The notes under the pieces are model-generated. The model saw only the letters and a program-made list of their open reading frames with translations, did no database searches and was not told the origin of the DNA. A stretch of DNA of 17,156 bases from Guyanagaster necrorhizus (Eukaryota > Basidiomycota > Agaricomycetes > Agaricales > Physalacriaceae): contig NW_025064978.1 of NCBI RefSeq assembly GCF_019112545.1, positions 1 to 17,156 on the forward strand, given 5' to 3'. The first letter of the stretch is position 1. Every line of letters begins with the position of its first letter. A program made the translations under genes and the position numbers. This document shows positions 17,036-17,156 of this stretch, piece after piece.

Positions 17036-17156
17036 TGTTAGGAACGTGCCAATCGAGTAGGCTTGAGTGCACGCGTGGAGTCCGGCGGAGTGCGTGGGCG
17101 TCGACGAAGCTATTGGCAACGTCACCCTTGAGTCGAAGCCCAAGGATCTGGATGGG
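17036..17156 (-). repeat. Partial G1 LTR, young and CpG-rich, at the right edge
   Basis: The plus-strand sequence TGTTAGGAACGTGCC and what follows align base by base with the first 121 bases of 6809-7303 and 9201-9682. Twelve CpG sites are present here and none in the matching parts of those copies. It inserted in the gag of G2-b; AGACC (17031-17035) should be one target duplication. Read in sense (minus strand) this is the 3' end of the LTR. Whether it is a solo LTR or the 3' LTR of an element extending right is not visible. Confidence 0.87.

Noticed and set aside
1..17156. Host gene, CRISPR array, phage or bacterial mobile element
   Set aside because: All sequence is accounted for by two retrotransposon families and their LTRs. 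There are no regular short spaced repeats, no bacterial ribosome-binding-site-led operons and no non-retroelement protein family that I could recognise.

Overview
This window is a nest of decayed Ty3/Gypsy-type LTR retrotransposons. I see no host gene, tRNA, rRNA, CRISPR array or bacterial-type operon. The organism is most likely a filamentous fungus. I favour a basidiomycete because of the Gag type (Gly/Pro-rich N-terminus, single zinc knuckle), the chromodomain-tailed integrases, fungal-style LTR promoters (TATA box followed by CT-rich sequence) and heavy CpG loss. The species cannot be named from this sequence.

Two families are present (labels are mine). G1 has LTRs of about 480-495 bp that begin TGTTATG and end CCTAACA when read in the element's own sense. 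G2 has LTRs of about 460-520 bp running TGTTAYGATTTTT...TTAACA, and its pol ends in a chromodomain.

Layout: 1-95 is a fragment of a young, CpG-rich G1 LTR. 96-2843 (+) is G2-a: RNase H, integrase, chromodomain, 3' leader and 3' LTR. 2844-7303 (-) is G1-b: pol without integrase, complete gag, primer-binding region and 5' LTR. 7304-9200 and 9683-10049 (+) are G1-a: the end of gag, protease and RT, split by a solo G1 LTR at 9201-9682. 10050-11632 (-) is G2-c: 3' LTR plus integrase and chromodomain. 11633-17035 (-) is G2-b: 3' LTR and nearly complete pol and gag. 17036-17156 is the start of another young G1 LTR.

Nesting order: G1-a is the oldest layer. G1-b inserted into its gag, a G1 element that is now a solo LTR inserted into its RT, and G2-c inserted just after its RT. 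G2-a then inserted into G1-b and G2-b into G2-c. Finally young G1 copies inserted into G2-a and G2-b. CpG content follows the same order: it is nil in the compared parts of the inner G1 LTRs, intermediate in G2-a and G2-b, and high in the outermost LTR fragments.

None of the copies is intact. Nearly all damage is C-to-T or G-to-A change, with reading frames otherwise preserved, as expected for deamination of methylated CpG. The most informative signal is in G1-b: the 11 nt at its probable transcript start are perfectly complementary to the sequence just inside the 5' LTR, which is the arrangement used for Tf1-type self-primed reverse transcription.
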